64,000 bases of DNA from UBA5364 sp050259235 (GTDB lineage Bacteria > Bacillota_I > Bacilli_A > RF39 > UBA660): assembly GCA_050259235.1 (NCBI GenBank), contig JBLNAG010000002.1, positions 62,001-126,000 on the forward strand. Direction: 5' to 3'. The notes beneath the pieces are model-generated. The model was given only the letters and a program-made list of their open reading frames with translations, did no database searches and had not been told where the DNA came from. The position numbers and the translations under genes are program-made. This document shows positions 17,912 through 27,422 of the stretch, one piece after another (within the stretch, counting starts at the first letter, position 1; each line of letters begins with the position of its first letter).

Positions 17912-17949
17912 AAAAAAAATCTAGAGAGAACTCTTCTTCTAGGCTCTCT
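17912..17949 (-). promoter_or_regulatory. Probable transcription attenuator in the pyrG leader
   Basis: Between promoter and SD the leader holds CTAGA...TCTAG (17921-17942), a bulged hairpin followed by eight T (17912-17919). The predicted 5' end of the RNA, AGAGAG (17944-17949), is perfectly complementary to the CUCUCU that forms the 3' side of that hairpin. Two exclusive folds are therefore possible. Other Gram-positive pyrG genes are CTP-controlled by an attenuator whose terminator is blocked by the 5' end of the transcript. This looks like a variant without the GGGC start. Confidence 0.5.
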
Positions 17950-17952
17950 TAA

Positions 17953-17981
17953 ATTATAACACTTTGAAAATAAATATTCAA
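17953..17981 (-). promoter_or_regulatory. Sigma-A promoter of pyrG
   Basis: TTGAAT (17976-17981) and TATAAT (17953-17958) are separated by exactly 17 bases on the minus strand. Confidence 0.8.
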
Positions 17982-18015
17982 ATGTTTTGTTCGCATTTCT
18001 TGAAAATTTGTAAAC

Positions 18016-18534
18016 TTATGATTTCTTATGATCAATAATTTTCCCTTTCACCCCTACTACTGTAACATCATCAGGAATATCATTAATCACTACTGCATTG
18101 GCACCTATCTTTACATTATTGCCAATTGTAATGGCACCTAATAATTTTGCACCACAACCTACCATGACATTATTCTTTAAAGTCGGATGTCTTTTAATTT
18201 TATCTTTACCAGTTCCCCCTAAGGTAACCCCATGATAAATTAAACAATCATCTCCTATTTCAGCTGTTTCTCCTATAACTATTCCCATACCATGATCTAT
18301 AAATAATCTCCGACCTATTTTGGCACCAGGATGAATTTCAATACCCGTAAAAAATCTACCTATTTGTGAGATTAGTCTAGCTATAAAATAGCATTTATGT
18401 TTATAGAAAAAATGACCTATTTGATAAAATATTAAAATGTGAAATCCTTGATATAAGAGAATCACAGATAAAACATCCCTAGCAGCTGGGTCTTTAGTAA
18501 CAATATTTTTAGCATCTTCATACAATTTTTTCAT
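18016..18534 (-). CDS. cysE: Serine O-acetyltransferase
   Basis: This 172-aa left-handed beta-helix acetyltransferase has the CysE signature: IHPGAKIG, FIDHGMGIVIGETAEIG, HGVTLGG, and KRHPTLKNNVMVGCGAKLLG. It makes O-acetylserine from serine and acetyl-CoA for cysteine synthesis. It is the short bacterial form, lacking the long N-terminal helical domain of E. coli CysE. The ATG at 18534 follows AGGGTGAT; the upstream GTG is inside the SD. No cysK is nearby. Confidence 0.92.
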   Translation of the reverse strand: MKKLYEDAKNIVTKDPAARDVLSVILLYQGFHILIFYQIGHFFYKHKCYFIARLISQIGRFFTGIEIHPGAKIGRRLFIDHGMGIVIGETAEIGDDCLIYHGVTLGGTGKDKIKRHPTLKNNVMVGCGAKLLGAITIGNNVKIGANAVVINDIPDDVTVVGVKGKIIDHKKS

Positions 18535-18599
18535 AATAATCACCCTATTATTACAAAATATGTGGTAAATAAATTTGAATCATAATAAACATAATAAAA

Positions 18600-18642
18600 T
18601 AGTATATAAAAAGAGAAATGAGCTTTCTGCTTTTATATACTA
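18600..18642 (-). terminator. Long terminator hairpin
   Basis: TAGTATATAAAAG pairs with CTTTTTATATACTA. An inner AGAAA/TTTCT stem and the loop GCTCA sit between them, and the hairpin is followed by TTTTATT. It ends the 907-aa gene on the minus strand. Confidence 0.75.
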
Positions 18643-18646
18643 TATT

Positions 18647-21370
18647 TCAGAATGGTAAATCATACATTGAGTTTTTTAACTCACTTTTACCTTTAATTCT
18701 AATTTTTCTTTCTTTCTTGTATACCTTTGATATATTTTTTATTGTTTCTTCATTTGCTCTATCAAAAGATAATTTTTCTATATCACGTTTAATCCATTTA
18801 GGATAATCCTTAGTAATATACTTAATAATCTGATCAATATACAAAGCATCTTTATCATAACAAGATTCAGATATTGTTGGAATTGATTCTTTTATTCTTT
18901 GTATATCTTCTAAAGAAAGTCCATTTATGATACTAATATACTCATAAAAAGTATTAACTCTTTTAGTCCATAAATCTTCTTTTTTACTTTTTAGTTGTCC
19001 TAAAATGCTATTTAAAAATTCTAAATTACATAACTGCTTATACTCATTATTATTTATATGTCCACAGTTAAAAAGCTCATCATAACCTGTAGTTTCTATA
19101 TCTATTTGCTTATAGCTTAAATAATTGAAAATGACATCAGCATTTTCTTCTGCACTAATGATACAATTATTTACATAGCTAATTTTAGATTGTAAAGTTA
19201 AATTAAATTTTTCTTGAAGGTAAAAAATATAAAATTTAAAAATCTGTGCTTGTTCTTCTGATAATTGATATCTTATTACTAATTCCTCAATTTCCTGATG
19301 ATGATAATCGTTTATTTTATTACCATTAATATCATTAACTATATTAATTGAATGAACATTAAAGTATAATTTAACTATTTTATCAATTGTTAATTCTCTT
19401 TTCTCAATCTTTTCTTTAATTTTAAGGTAATTGTAATATTTATTTATGTCTTTAAATACTTCTTCCTTTTCATTATCATAAAGATCTACTTCTTCAATTA
19501 CCCTATTAATAACTGCTTCTAACTCTTGATAATTGCTGATTTCCAATATATTGGCTAAGTTTTTTTCTTCACTATGTTCAAGCATCTCGCAAAATAAAAT
19601 GCTCTCATATTCTCTTTCAAACCAATTTGAATAATTATCAATTAAATTTAACACATTATTTTCATGAATATACTTTTTTATTATCTTCTGTAAGTAAAAA
19701 GAGTTAATATTTAATTTTGTAAATAAGTCAGTAATGACAATATCTAAATATTCTAGTTTAGAAGAATGATTATGATATTCTTCGTAATATTTTGTAAGAT
19801 TAGGATCATTATCAGGTTGTTTTTCAACAACATGTTCAACAATATGTTCAGGAATAGTAAGTTCACTTTCTTGGCGATATACAAGCTCACATAAAATACC
19901 ACCTTCAGAATTTAAGATTGGCTTTTTATATGATAAATCTATTAAGAGGATATCACGTAATAATTTATAACCATCAGACCCATAAATATTTGTTTGATAA
20001 CGATGCAACGTACCATTATTCCAATCAACTTTAGTTATAAATCCTATATCTTCTAGATAATTTTCATCTTTATATTGAATAAAATCTATTCTTTCTTCAG
20101 TACCAATTTTTTTTCTTAATTTATAAGGCATTTTATCTACTCGTTCTAAAAATTCCTTAATACGTTTTTCATCAAAGCCTAACATATCAACCCATTTCGT
20201 TTTAGAAATTCTAGGTACTCTTATCTTTTTATAGAAAGATTGATATTTCTGTTCAATCAGCATTCGCTGAAACATTAAATAACCTTGTAAGTTAAACTTT
20301 TTTTCAAAATAATCAGGGTTATCACTCTTCATAAACTCTAAAACACCAGCACGCATTTTTTGAGTAATTGCAAGTTCTTTATCTGAATTAATATATAAGC
20401 TATTGCCAATACTTTTTAATTGATCAAGTTTATAAAAATGTTCATAATTATTAATAATACCATATATATCAATTTCTTCTAGATTATAAAAATTAGTTAT
20501 AAACATTAAATCTCTATCATTAAGAGGATTATCATTTTTTATTGTTAAAGATATTAAATTATTAGCTACTGTTTGAAGAAAAAATAGATTGTAAGAAATA
20601 TTAATATTATATAGTGATAATCTCTTTGAATCTAAATGTAACCCTTTTTGACTCAATTCTAGAAAAACGGTATTAGATAAACTAATATCACATTTTGCAT
20701 AATTAAAACTATCGAGTGAATTAAATGTTGATGCTTCATCACAATAACGTAATGTTTTTAATAAACTTATATTAACATTTTTATCAAAAATACAATTTAC
20801 GGTATCAAATCTTACTAAATTATTATAAGAATCAGCAATTATTCTAATATCAGTTTCTCTTATCACTAAATTAGAAATATGTATATCTCTAACATTTTCT
20901 TTCTCTAGTAAATCAACTTTTTTATCCTCATATAGTAGACTATCATCTTGGCTATATATTTTCTTTTCAGCCACATTATTATCAATATAATAATGATTAT
21001 TTTGAATAAAATCATTTAGTAATTCAATTACTTCTTTGATAGAAGCAGTATCTATTCCGTCATACTCAAAATCCTTTTCAATATATAAATTACATTTCTT
21101 ATATTTTTCATTATACCATTCACCATAAATATATTTAGCTTTAATCCCCTTTAATTTAATATATAAATGTGGTTCCTTTAATTGTTGATCATGAACTTCT
21201 TTTACAACAATAACACCATTTATCACTTTTTCTTCATAATAAGGAGGCAAAGCTTTAAATTTATAATCATCCTTACCAATACATCCATCTTCATATATAG
21301 CTGCATCATAAATTCTTTTAAGTAATCGCCTAACGCATACTTCTTTCTGCCCAAAACTAATCTCACCCAT
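18647..21370 (-). CDS. Large cytosolic protein of unknown function (907 aa)
   Basis: I do not recognise it. It is soluble, very rich in Ile, Lys, Asn, Tyr and Glu, with no signal peptide. Residues about 150-350 contain irregular Leu/Ile/Asn-rich strands (such as NLISLTIKNDN and NLEEIDIYGI) with leucine-rich-repeat-like spacing. The region after about 500 is helical and may be coiled-coil. A small conserved-looking basic tail (KKERKIRIKG) ends the protein. The ATG at 21370 follows GGGGGA by 7-8 nt; the frame can extend eight codons upstream but the SD then lies inside it. It lies between smpB and cysE with its own terminator. Confidence 0.65.
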   Translation of the reverse strand: MGEISFGQKEVCVRRLLKRIYDAAIYEDGCIGKDDYKFKALPPYYEEKVINGVIVVKEVHDQQLKEPHLYIKLKGIKAKYIYGEWYNEKYKKCNLYIEKDFEYDGIDTASIKEVIELLNDFIQNNHYYIDNNVAEKKIYSQDDSLLYEDKKVDLLEKENVRDIHISNLVIRETDIRIIADSYNNLVRFDTVNCIFDKNVNISLLKTLRYCDEASTFNSLDSFNYAKCDISLSNTVFLELSQKGLHLDSKRLSLYNINISYNLFFLQTVANNLISLTIKNDNPLNDRDLMFITNFYNLEEIDIYGIINNYEHFYKLDQLKSIGNSLYINSDKELAITQKMRAGVLEFMKSDNPDYFEKKFNLQGYLMFQRMLIEQKYQSFYKKIRVPRISKTKWVDMLGFDEKRIKEFLERVDKMPYKLRKKIGTEERIDFIQYKDENYLEDIGFITKVDWNNGTLHRYQTNIYGSDGYKLLRDILLIDLSYKKPILNSEGGILCELVYRQESELTIPEHIVEHVVEKQPDNDPNLTKYYEEYHNHSSKLEYLDIVITDLFTKLNINSFYLQKIIKKYIHENNVLNLIDNYSNWFEREYESILFCEMLEHSEEKNLANILEISNYQELEAVINRVIEEVDLYDNEKEEVFKDINKYYNYLKIKEKIEKRELTIDKIVKLYFNVHSINIVNDINGNKINDYHHQEIEELVIRYQLSEEQAQIFKFYIFYLQEKFNLTLQSKISYVNNCIISAEENADVIFNYLSYKQIDIETTGYDELFNCGHINNNEYKQLCNLEFLNSILGQLKSKKEDLWTKRVNTFYEYISIINGLSLEDIQRIKESIPTISESCYDKDALYIDQIIKYITKDYPKWIKRDIEKLSFDRANEETIKNISKVYKKERKIRIKGKSELKNSMYDLPF

Positions 21371-21565
21371 ATAGAAATCCCCCGTTATTGCCAATATTTT
21401 TTACATAGTCTCTATATTAACATTATGCCTATATTTTGTCAATTAAAAAAACATCTCTAAAATACCTTAAAGCTTAATTATTAAAGTATAATTTAAATAG
21501 ACAATAATTACTGAAATCTCCACAAATTTCATTGTTTTATATTAAACACAATTTTTTTATAAATA

Positions 21566-21587
21566 AAAAAATCCAAATGGATCTTTT
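21566..21587 (-). terminator. Rho-independent terminator of smpB
   Basis: On the minus strand AAAAGATCC-ATTT-GGATTTTTTT forms a short stem followed by a T run, overlapping the smpB stop region. Confidence 0.7.
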
Positions 21588-22026
21588 AATAATTTTTTAA
21601 TATTCTTGCAGTATCTCTTGCAATATCTTTTTTCTTTATTGATTCTCTTTTGTCGTATAACTTTTTACCTTTAGCAAGACCTATTAAAATCTTAGCTTTA
21701 TTCTTTTTAAAATATAGTTTTAAAGGTATTAAAGTATAACCTAAAAGATTAATCTTTTCATTAAGTTTTAATATTTCATTTTTATGTAATAGTAACTTTC
21801 TAGTTCTAGTTTCCTCATGATTAAATATATTGCCCTGTTCATAAGGACTAATATGCATATTTAGCAAAAACATTTCACTTTTTCTTATAACAGCATAACT
21901 ATCTTTAATATTAGCAGCACCATTCTTAATTGATTTTATTTCAGTGCCAGTTAAAACTATTCCAGCTTCAACAGTATCTAATATTTCATATTCATAGTTA
22001 GCTTTACGATTATTAATTTCTATCAT
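21586..22026 (-). CDS. smpB: SsrA-binding protein
   Basis: Full-length 146-aa SmpB, which binds the tRNA-like domain of tmRNA and delivers it to stalled ribosomes. Family signatures seen are NRKANYEYEI, GIVLTGTEIKSIKNG, HISPYEQGN, RKLLLHKNEI and the basic tail KGKKLYDKRE...KKKD. It lies 8 bases after the CapA-like gene and in the same direction as rnr, the usual rnr-smpB pairing. Its RNA partner ssrA is 5.4 kb further on. Confidence 0.97.
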   Translation of the reverse strand: MIEINNRKANYEYEILDTVEAGIVLTGTEIKSIKNGAANIKDSYAVIRKSEMFLLNMHISPYEQGNIFNHEETRTRKLLLHKNEILKLNEKINLLGYTLIPLKLYFKKNKAKILIGLAKGKKLYDKRESIKKKDIARDTARILKNY

Positions 22027-22034
22027 TATATCAC

Positions 22035-23159
22035 CTATTCAAAAAATCCAACTTGAACACTATCATCATACTGATTAATAATTGCACTGTATTTATCATA
22101 GACTCCTTGATAGCCAGACAATATGCCATCATTTAATTGATTAAATGGAATAACTGAGACAGGTCCCCAATTTGTATAGAAGAGATCACCCTTAACGTCA
22201 GTTATTTCAATGGTAGTATTATCATCTTTAACTGTTTTATTAACAGTTAATGCTGCCATCATACCAATTCGTTGTGCTTGTTCAGCTTGACCTGATAAAA
22301 AATTACCTAATGAATATATAACTAATGTATCTCCAATAAATTCTATTGGTTGAATAACATGAGGATGATGTCCAATAATAATATCTACTCCTAAATCTGC
22401 TAACTCCTTAGCTTGAGCCTTTTGTGTTTCAGTTGGAGTATGAGTATTCTCAATTCCCCAGTGCATTGACACAATTAAGACATCAACTTTATCACGTACT
22501 TTTGCAATATCTGCTTTTGCCTTTTCATAGCTATAAACATTTACTAAATAGTCTTGACCTGCTGGTATAGGCATTCCATTAGTTCCATAGGTATAACCTA
22601 ACATTGCATATGTAATACCATTTTTTTCTTTTATAACCACAGCATCATGATCTTCTTGAGAAGCATAATTTCCTACAGCATATACATCTTTTTGATTTTT
22701 CCAGAAGTTAGCTGAATAAAGTGCTGCTGCTCCACCTCTATCCATAGTATGATTAGTTGCTAAATTAACTAAATCAAAACCAGTATCTATCATGTCTAAT
22801 CCTATTTCATCAGGTGAGTTAAAGTTTGGATAAGTAGATACTCCAATATTTTTTCCACCGATAGCTGTTTCTTGGTTATAAAAAGCTAAATCATATTTAC
22901 TGACAATTGGTTTAATATATTTAAGCATCTTTTTAAAATCGTAATTATTATTTCCAATATAAGCAGAATTGTAAATGCCATTATGAATTAAAGCATCACC
23001 AACAGCCACCAATGAAAAACTATAATTTTCTTCTTTAGGTTCTTCTACTACTGGTGGATTATCTTTAGGATCATCCTTTGGTTCTTCTTTTTTGAAACAA
23101 CCAGATACAGCAAAAACTATAAGCAATATTGGTAATATCCATCTTAATTTTTTAAACAT
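22035..23159 (-). CDS. CapA/PgsA-type metallophosphatase-fold lipoprotein
   Basis: The PGA_cap domain (poly-gamma-glutamate CapA/YwtB type, calcineurin-like fold) is clear from AVGDALIHNGIY, FYNQETAIGG, NLATNHTMDRGG, VSMHWGIE and IIGHHPHVIQPIE. A lipoprotein signal peptide ends at Cys21 (AVSGC), followed by an acidic Lys/Pro tether. Members help build capsules or act on the cell surface. No capB/capC is present here, so an actual capsule role is unproven. It is inserted between rnr and smpB. SD GAGG is 8 nt before the ATG at 23159; the upstream GTG overlaps the SD. Confidence 0.88.
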   Translation of the reverse strand: MFKKLRWILPILLIVFAVSGCFKKEEPKDDPKDNPPVVEEPKEENYSFSLVAVGDALIHNGIYNSAYIGNNNYDFKKMLKYIKPIVSKYDLAFYNQETAIGGKNIGVSTYPNFNSPDEIGLDMIDTGFDLVNLATNHTMDRGGAAALYSANFWKNQKDVYAVGNYASQEDHDAVVIKEKNGITYAMLGYTYGTNGMPIPAGQDYLVNVYSYEKAKADIAKVRDKVDVLIVSMHWGIENTHTPTETQKAQAKELADLGVDIIIGHHPHVIQPIEFIGDTLVIYSLGNFLSGQAEQAQRIGMMAALTVNKTVKDDNTTIEITDVKGDLFYTNWGPVSVIPFNQLNDGILSGYQGVYDKYSAIINQYDDSVQVGFFE

Positions 23160-23175
23160 ACTCCTCACCTCATTT

Positions 23176-25278
23176 TTATTTAGTTTCTTCTTCCTTAGGT
23201 TCTACAAGAGTAAAATCAATTGTTCTATTTTCTTTAGATGCAGCTTTAACTACTACTCTAACTTTATCTCCTAAACGATATCCTCGTTTATTATTTTCAC
23301 TACGAATAGTGAATGCAGCTTCATCAAAGAAATATTTGTCCCCTGTTAAATCATCTAATCTTACTAAACCTTCAATTAAGTTGTCAAGTTCAACAAATAA
23401 TCCAAAACTTACAACTCCACTAATCATACCATTAAATTCAGTTCCAACAAAACCTTCCATGTATTCAGCTGATTTCATCTTATCAACATCTCTACCACAT
23501 TTAACAAAACGTTCTTCAGTCTTACTTGATTGATCTCCATGAATAACTAATTCTTCATAAGTATGTTTGCGGTATCCTGGTATTCCTAATATAGCTTTTA
23601 ATTGATTTTGAACCATAAAGTCAGGCCATCTTCTATTAGGAGCTGTAAAGTGACCATAGTACTCTAATCCTAAACCAAAGTGTCCTAAGTTATCAGGACT
23701 ATATTTTGCTTTTCTCATAGTTCTAAGTGTTAAAGAACTTAAGACAAGCCATTCATCTTTTGATTTTAATGTATCTAATATTTTTTGGAATGATCTACCA
23801 TCAACTTTTCTAATTTTACTATCAATAGGATATCCTAATGTATTAATAAGTAATAAGAATTCTTCTACATCCTTAATATCTGGTGTTTCATGAACACGAT
23901 AGATAAATGGTTCTTCTAAATAATGAAAATATGTAGCTATTGTTTCATTAGTAGCAATCATAAGGTGTTCAATTATACCTTCTGAAGTACCACGATAACG
24001 TTTAGAAATAGATGTTGGTTTTCCATTTTCATCAACATGAATACGCATTTCATCAGTATCAAAATCTAAATATCCTTTAGATATTCTACTTTTACGAAGA
24101 ATACCAGCTAATTCAGCCATCATTTTTAAATCTTCTACATATGGTTCATATCCTTCAACCATTGTATTTTGTTCAATTATTTTATTAACATTAGCATAAG
24201 TCATTTTCTTTTTAGAGTTAATTACTGCAAGATAAATATCATATTTAACAACATCACCTTTATGATTAATTTCCATATCACAACTTACAGTTAAACGATC
24301 TACTCCTTCATCTAAAGAAGTTATCCCATTACTCAATTTTTGAGGAAACATATTAATAACTCTATCAGCTAAATAAACACTTGTTCCTCTATCAAATGCT
24401 TCCTTCCAAAGAGCAGATCCTTCTTTTACATAATGACTAACATCCGCAATATGAACACCTAATAAATAATTACCATTATCTAATTTTTTAATATGATGGG
24501 CTTGATCAAAATCTTTAGTATCATCTCCATCAATAGTAAATATTGTTTCACTACGTAAATCTCTTCGATCATTATAATCATTTGGTTGTAATTCTGATGG
24601 AATACTTTCAAGTTCCTTCATTACTTCATCACTATAAGTACTAGGAATACCATATTCACATACTATTGATAAAATATCAACTCCTGGATCATTCTTATGA
24701 CCTAATATTTTAATAACTTCACCATTATAATTATTATCTTTTAATTTATTGGTAATCTTTACTAATACTTTATGCCCATTCATTGCTCCCATTGATTTAT
24801 TTTTTTCAATTTGAACTTTTATTTTCACTTTATCATTGTCTAAATCAACATAACCCATACCTTTACTATAATAGAATTCCCCTACCATTTGTTGTAGATT
24901 ACGTTCAACTATTTTCATAATACGTCCTTCTAAATCCATACCCTTTTTAGAAGTTATTTCCACCATAACTTTATCACCATGAATAGCATTATTCAAGTTT
25001 GATGGGGCAATAAAAACGTCTTCAGATCCTTCTATAATAACAAATCCAAATCCTCTTTTATTAGTAGATAAAGTCCCTATTTTTAAATGGCTGTTAGTAA
25101 ATAACAAATATCCATCCTTTTTAGAACGATATATTTGCAAACTATCTTCCATTTTATTTAGTACCTTTAATAGTTCTTTTAACTCATCAACTGTTTTGAA
25201 ACCTAATGCATCATTTATTTCATAAACAGTTAGGGCATTTTTAGCTGTTTTTAGCATTTCTATAATTCGTTCTTCCAT
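23176..25278 (-). CDS. rnr: Ribonuclease R
   Basis: Full-length 700-aa 3'-5' exoribonuclease. It has an N-terminal helix-turn-helix and cold-shock domains, then the RNB catalytic domain, whose acidic cluster is visible in TIDGDDTKDFDQA and HIADVSHYV. A C-terminal S1 domain follows (GMISGVVSFGLFVELDN). It degrades structured RNA and takes part with tmRNA/SmpB in destroying defective mRNA. AAAGAGGTG precedes the ATG. The terminator after rmuC implies its own promoter. Confidence 0.97.
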   Translation of the reverse strand: MEERIIEMLKTAKNALTVYEINDALGFKTVDELKELLKVLNKMEDSLQIYRSKKDGYLLFTNSHLKIGTLSTNKRGFGFVIIEGSEDVFIAPSNLNNAIHGDKVMVEITSKKGMDLEGRIMKIVERNLQQMVGEFYYSKGMGYVDLDNDKVKIKVQIEKNKSMGAMNGHKVLVKITNKLKDNNYNGEVIKILGHKNDPGVDILSIVCEYGIPSTYSDEVMKELESIPSELQPNDYNDRRDLRSETIFTIDGDDTKDFDQAHHIKKLDNGNYLLGVHIADVSHYVKEGSALWKEAFDRGTSVYLADRVINMFPQKLSNGITSLDEGVDRLTVSCDMEINHKGDVVKYDIYLAVINSKKKMTYANVNKIIEQNTMVEGYEPYVEDLKMMAELAGILRKSRISKGYLDFDTDEMRIHVDENGKPTSISKRYRGTSEGIIEHLMIATNETIATYFHYLEEPFIYRVHETPDIKDVEEFLLLINTLGYPIDSKIRKVDGRSFQKILDTLKSKDEWLVLSSLTLRTMRKAKYSPDNLGHFGLGLEYYGHFTAPNRRWPDFMVQNQLKAILGIPGYRKHTYEELVIHGDQSSKTEERFVKCGRDVDKMKSAEYMEGFVGTEFNGMISGVVSFGLFVELDNLIEGLVRLDDLTGDKYFFDEAAFTIRSENNKRGYRLGDKVRVVVKAASKENRTIDFTLVEPKEEETK

Positions 25279-25335
25279 ACTACACCTCTTTATTATATTA
25301 TAGATTAAATTTACTCAAAAATATAGTCATTATAA

Positions 25336-25363
25336 AAAGAAATATCACTTTTGTGATATTTCT
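25336..25363 (-). terminator. Rho-independent terminator of rmuC
   Basis: AGAAATATCAC-AAAA-GTGATATTTCT followed by TTTTTAT on the minus strand; the rmuC TGA stop lies in the stem. Confidence 0.85.
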
Positions 25364-26424
25364 TCTAAACTTTCATTATTCAATTCAACTTGATTAATTG
25401 AAATAAATCTCTTAGTTATCTTATCTGTTGTTGTATGTATTTCTTTAACATCATTAGAAACTGATTCAATACTACGATATAATTTATCCCAACGAGTTCT
25501 ATATCTTTCAAATTCTTTAGATAATAAATTTAACTCTTGATGAATAACAGAGGTATATTTATCTCTTTCAATATTCTTTATAATTATTTGAATGGTTGTT
25601 AAAGTACTAATAAGCGTAGTTGGAGATGTTAGCCATACCTTTCTTTGATAAGAATAATTAACTAAATCTTGATGGTAGGCATTTACTTCTGCAAAAATTG
25701 CTTCTGCAGGTAAAAACAATATTGCTTGATCACTAGTTACACCTGGAATAATATATTTAGATGCAATAGTATCTATGTGTTTTTTCATATCCATTTTAAA
25801 CATTTTTTCAGCCAATTCACGTTCACCTTGAGAATTATTTTTATCTACCATACGTTGATAGTTTTCTAACGGGAACTTAGAGTCAATTGCTATTACTCCT
25901 AAAGGTTCGGGAGCAAATAAAACACAATCAGCTAAAGTACCATTTTCAAATTGATATTGCATACGATATAACTTATCATTTTCTCCACCAAAAATATTAA
26001 CCATAATATGACGTAAATTAACTTCACCAAAAGTTCCCCTTGCCTTTTTATCAGTTAATATTCCTTGAAGTGAAACTATATCACTAGATAGAATATCAAT
26101 TTTCTTTTGTGCTTCATCAATTTTAGATAATCTTTCAAGAACTGATGTAAACGTTTTGTTAGTCTTTTCAAAGTTTTCATCAATACGTTCATTAACACGA
26201 TCGTTTATCAATCTTAATTTAACTTCAATCTTCTCATTTAGATTAGTAAAGTCTTCATTCAATGTACGATTAATATCTGACTTAAAATCACCTAATTCTT
26301 TAATAGTATTAAGTTCTAATTTTCCTAATCTTTCTGTAATATTAGATTCATTAATATTCTTTGTTAAAGAAATAATAACAATTATTAATATCACAACTAA
26401 TAATGCAACAATAACATACTCCAT
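25345..26424 (-). CDS. rmuC: DNA recombination protein RmuC
   Basis: The 359-aa protein has an N-terminal TM (about 2-20) and a long coiled coil to about residue 125. The RmuC nuclease-like domain follows, with GTFGEVNLRHIM, IAIDSKFPLENYQ, TSDQAILFLPAEAIFAEV and RKVWLTSPTTLI. RmuC limits inversions at inverted repeats and has a PD-(D/E)XK-type fold. SD AGGAGG. It begins 9 bases after the TVP38 gene, in an operon with it. Confidence 0.95.
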   Translation of the reverse strand: MEYVIVALLVVILIIVIISLTKNINESNITERLGKLELNTIKELGDFKSDINRTLNEDFTNLNEKIEVKLRLINDRVNERIDENFEKTNKTFTSVLERLSKIDEAQKKIDILSSDIVSLQGILTDKKARGTFGEVNLRHIMVNIFGGENDKLYRMQYQFENGTLADCVLFAPEPLGVIAIDSKFPLENYQRMVDKNNSQGERELAEKMFKMDMKKHIDTIASKYIIPGVTSDQAILFLPAEAIFAEVNAYHQDLVNYSYQRKVWLTSPTTLISTLTTIQIIIKNIERDKYTSVIHQELNLLSKEFERYRTRWDKLYRSIESVSNDVKEIHTTTDKITKRFISINQVELNNESLEEISQK

Positions 26425-26433
26425 AAAATCCTC

Positions 26434-27021
26434 CTATTCAATCTTAAACCTTTTATTTACAAAAATTGACAAAACATAGGCACCAACTAGAATTAATCCT
26501 AGTTCAATCAACACTTTTACATCAGTAATACTTTCCAAGAATGTTGTCCCAACAAATCCCCAGAAGTATACAATTGATACTTTAGACACTATCATAGCCG
26601 CAAGAAACTTACGATATCTTATTTTTGATAAGCCTGCTGCTATATTAACTGAAAAAGCCGGGGTAAATGGTAAGGCAGTAATTAATACTAAAGTACTAAA
26701 TCTTATATTCGATATTTTTTTCATTAAGTCTGTTAAATTATCTTTATGTTTTATCCTTTTATAAAGCCATTTACTAAATCCTTTTCTAAAGATAGTAAAA
26801 GATAAAAGACATCCTAAAATAGTACCTATATATGAGATTATAAATCCAACAAGATTACCAAATACTAACATGTTAACAGCAATAAAGACTGCCAAAGGTA
26901 GAAATGGCATGATTGATTCAAGAACTACGACCAATAAAGCGACTGAAACACCCATTAAAGGATTACTAGTTTGAATTAAACCCTTTAAGTATTCAATAGT
27001 AAGTTCAATTGTTTCTCTCAT
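26434..27021 (-). CDS. TVP38/TMEM64 family (VTT-domain) membrane protein
   Basis: This 195-aa protein of five to six TM segments carries the VTT/SNARE-associated core: ESIMPFLPLAVFIAVNMLVFG, GCLLSFTIFRKG and ALPFTPAFSVNIAAGLSKI. DedA/TVP38 proteins are linked to lipid scrambling or flipping and membrane homeostasis; the exact substrate here is unknown. SD GAAGGTG. Co-transcribed with rmuC. Confidence 0.9.
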   Translation of the reverse strand: MRETIELTIEYLKGLIQTSNPLMGVSVALLVVVLESIMPFLPLAVFIAVNMLVFGNLVGFIISYIGTILGCLLSFTIFRKGFSKWLYKRIKHKDNLTDLMKKISNIRFSTLVLITALPFTPAFSVNIAAGLSKIRYRKFLAAMIVSKVSIVYFWGFVGTTFLESITDVKVLIELGLILVGAYVLSIFVNKRFKIE

Positions 27022-27075
27022 GTTTCACCTTCTATACTAATAACATTATAATACAACCGTTCGCATAATACAATT

Positions 27076-27101
27076 AAAAAAGTAAGATACATCTTACTTT
27101 T
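27076..27101 (-). terminator. Terminator of the rhodanese gene
   Basis: AAAAGTAAGAT and ATCTTACTTTT pair around a 2-4-nt loop and are followed by TTTTTT on the minus strand, overlapping the stop. Confidence 0.75.
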
Positions 27102-27375
27102 CTAAAATCCAGCTTTCATATCCACCTATAATATTAATTGTTCGATATCCCAAACTATTTAATAAATTGCACATTCTTACACTCTTTATACCCTTTTGAC
27201 AATATATATAATACATTTGGTCTTTTGATAAATACTTACTAGGATTATTAATTAATAAATCGTATGGTATATTCCTAGAATTCGGAATGTGATTACTGTT
27301 ATAATTTTCTGCACTTCTTATATCGATTATTGAAATATTGTTTAATTTTAATAATTCTGATATAGAAATATTCAT
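27094..27375 (-). CDS. Single-domain rhodanese-like sulfurtransferase
   Basis: This compact 93-aa rhodanese domain has the CH2A-like start SIIDIRSAENYNSNHIPNSRN and the active-site loop YCQKGIKS with the catalytic Cys near residue 59. It ends in INIIGGYESW. It would carry a persulfide for sulfur transfer. It starts 47 bases after the VirD4-like gene with no terminator between them, so it may receive read-through from the pilus/T4SS block. Functional link to that block is doubtful. Confidence 0.88.
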   Translation of the reverse strand: MNISISELLKLNNISIIDIRSAENYNSNHIPNSRNIPYDLLINNPSKYLSKDQMYYIYCQKGIKSVRMCNLLNSLGYRTINIIGGYESWILEK

Positions 27376-27422
27376 TTAACCACCCTACGATATTATATGA
27401 CGGTCAAATAAAGTGCGTTAAT

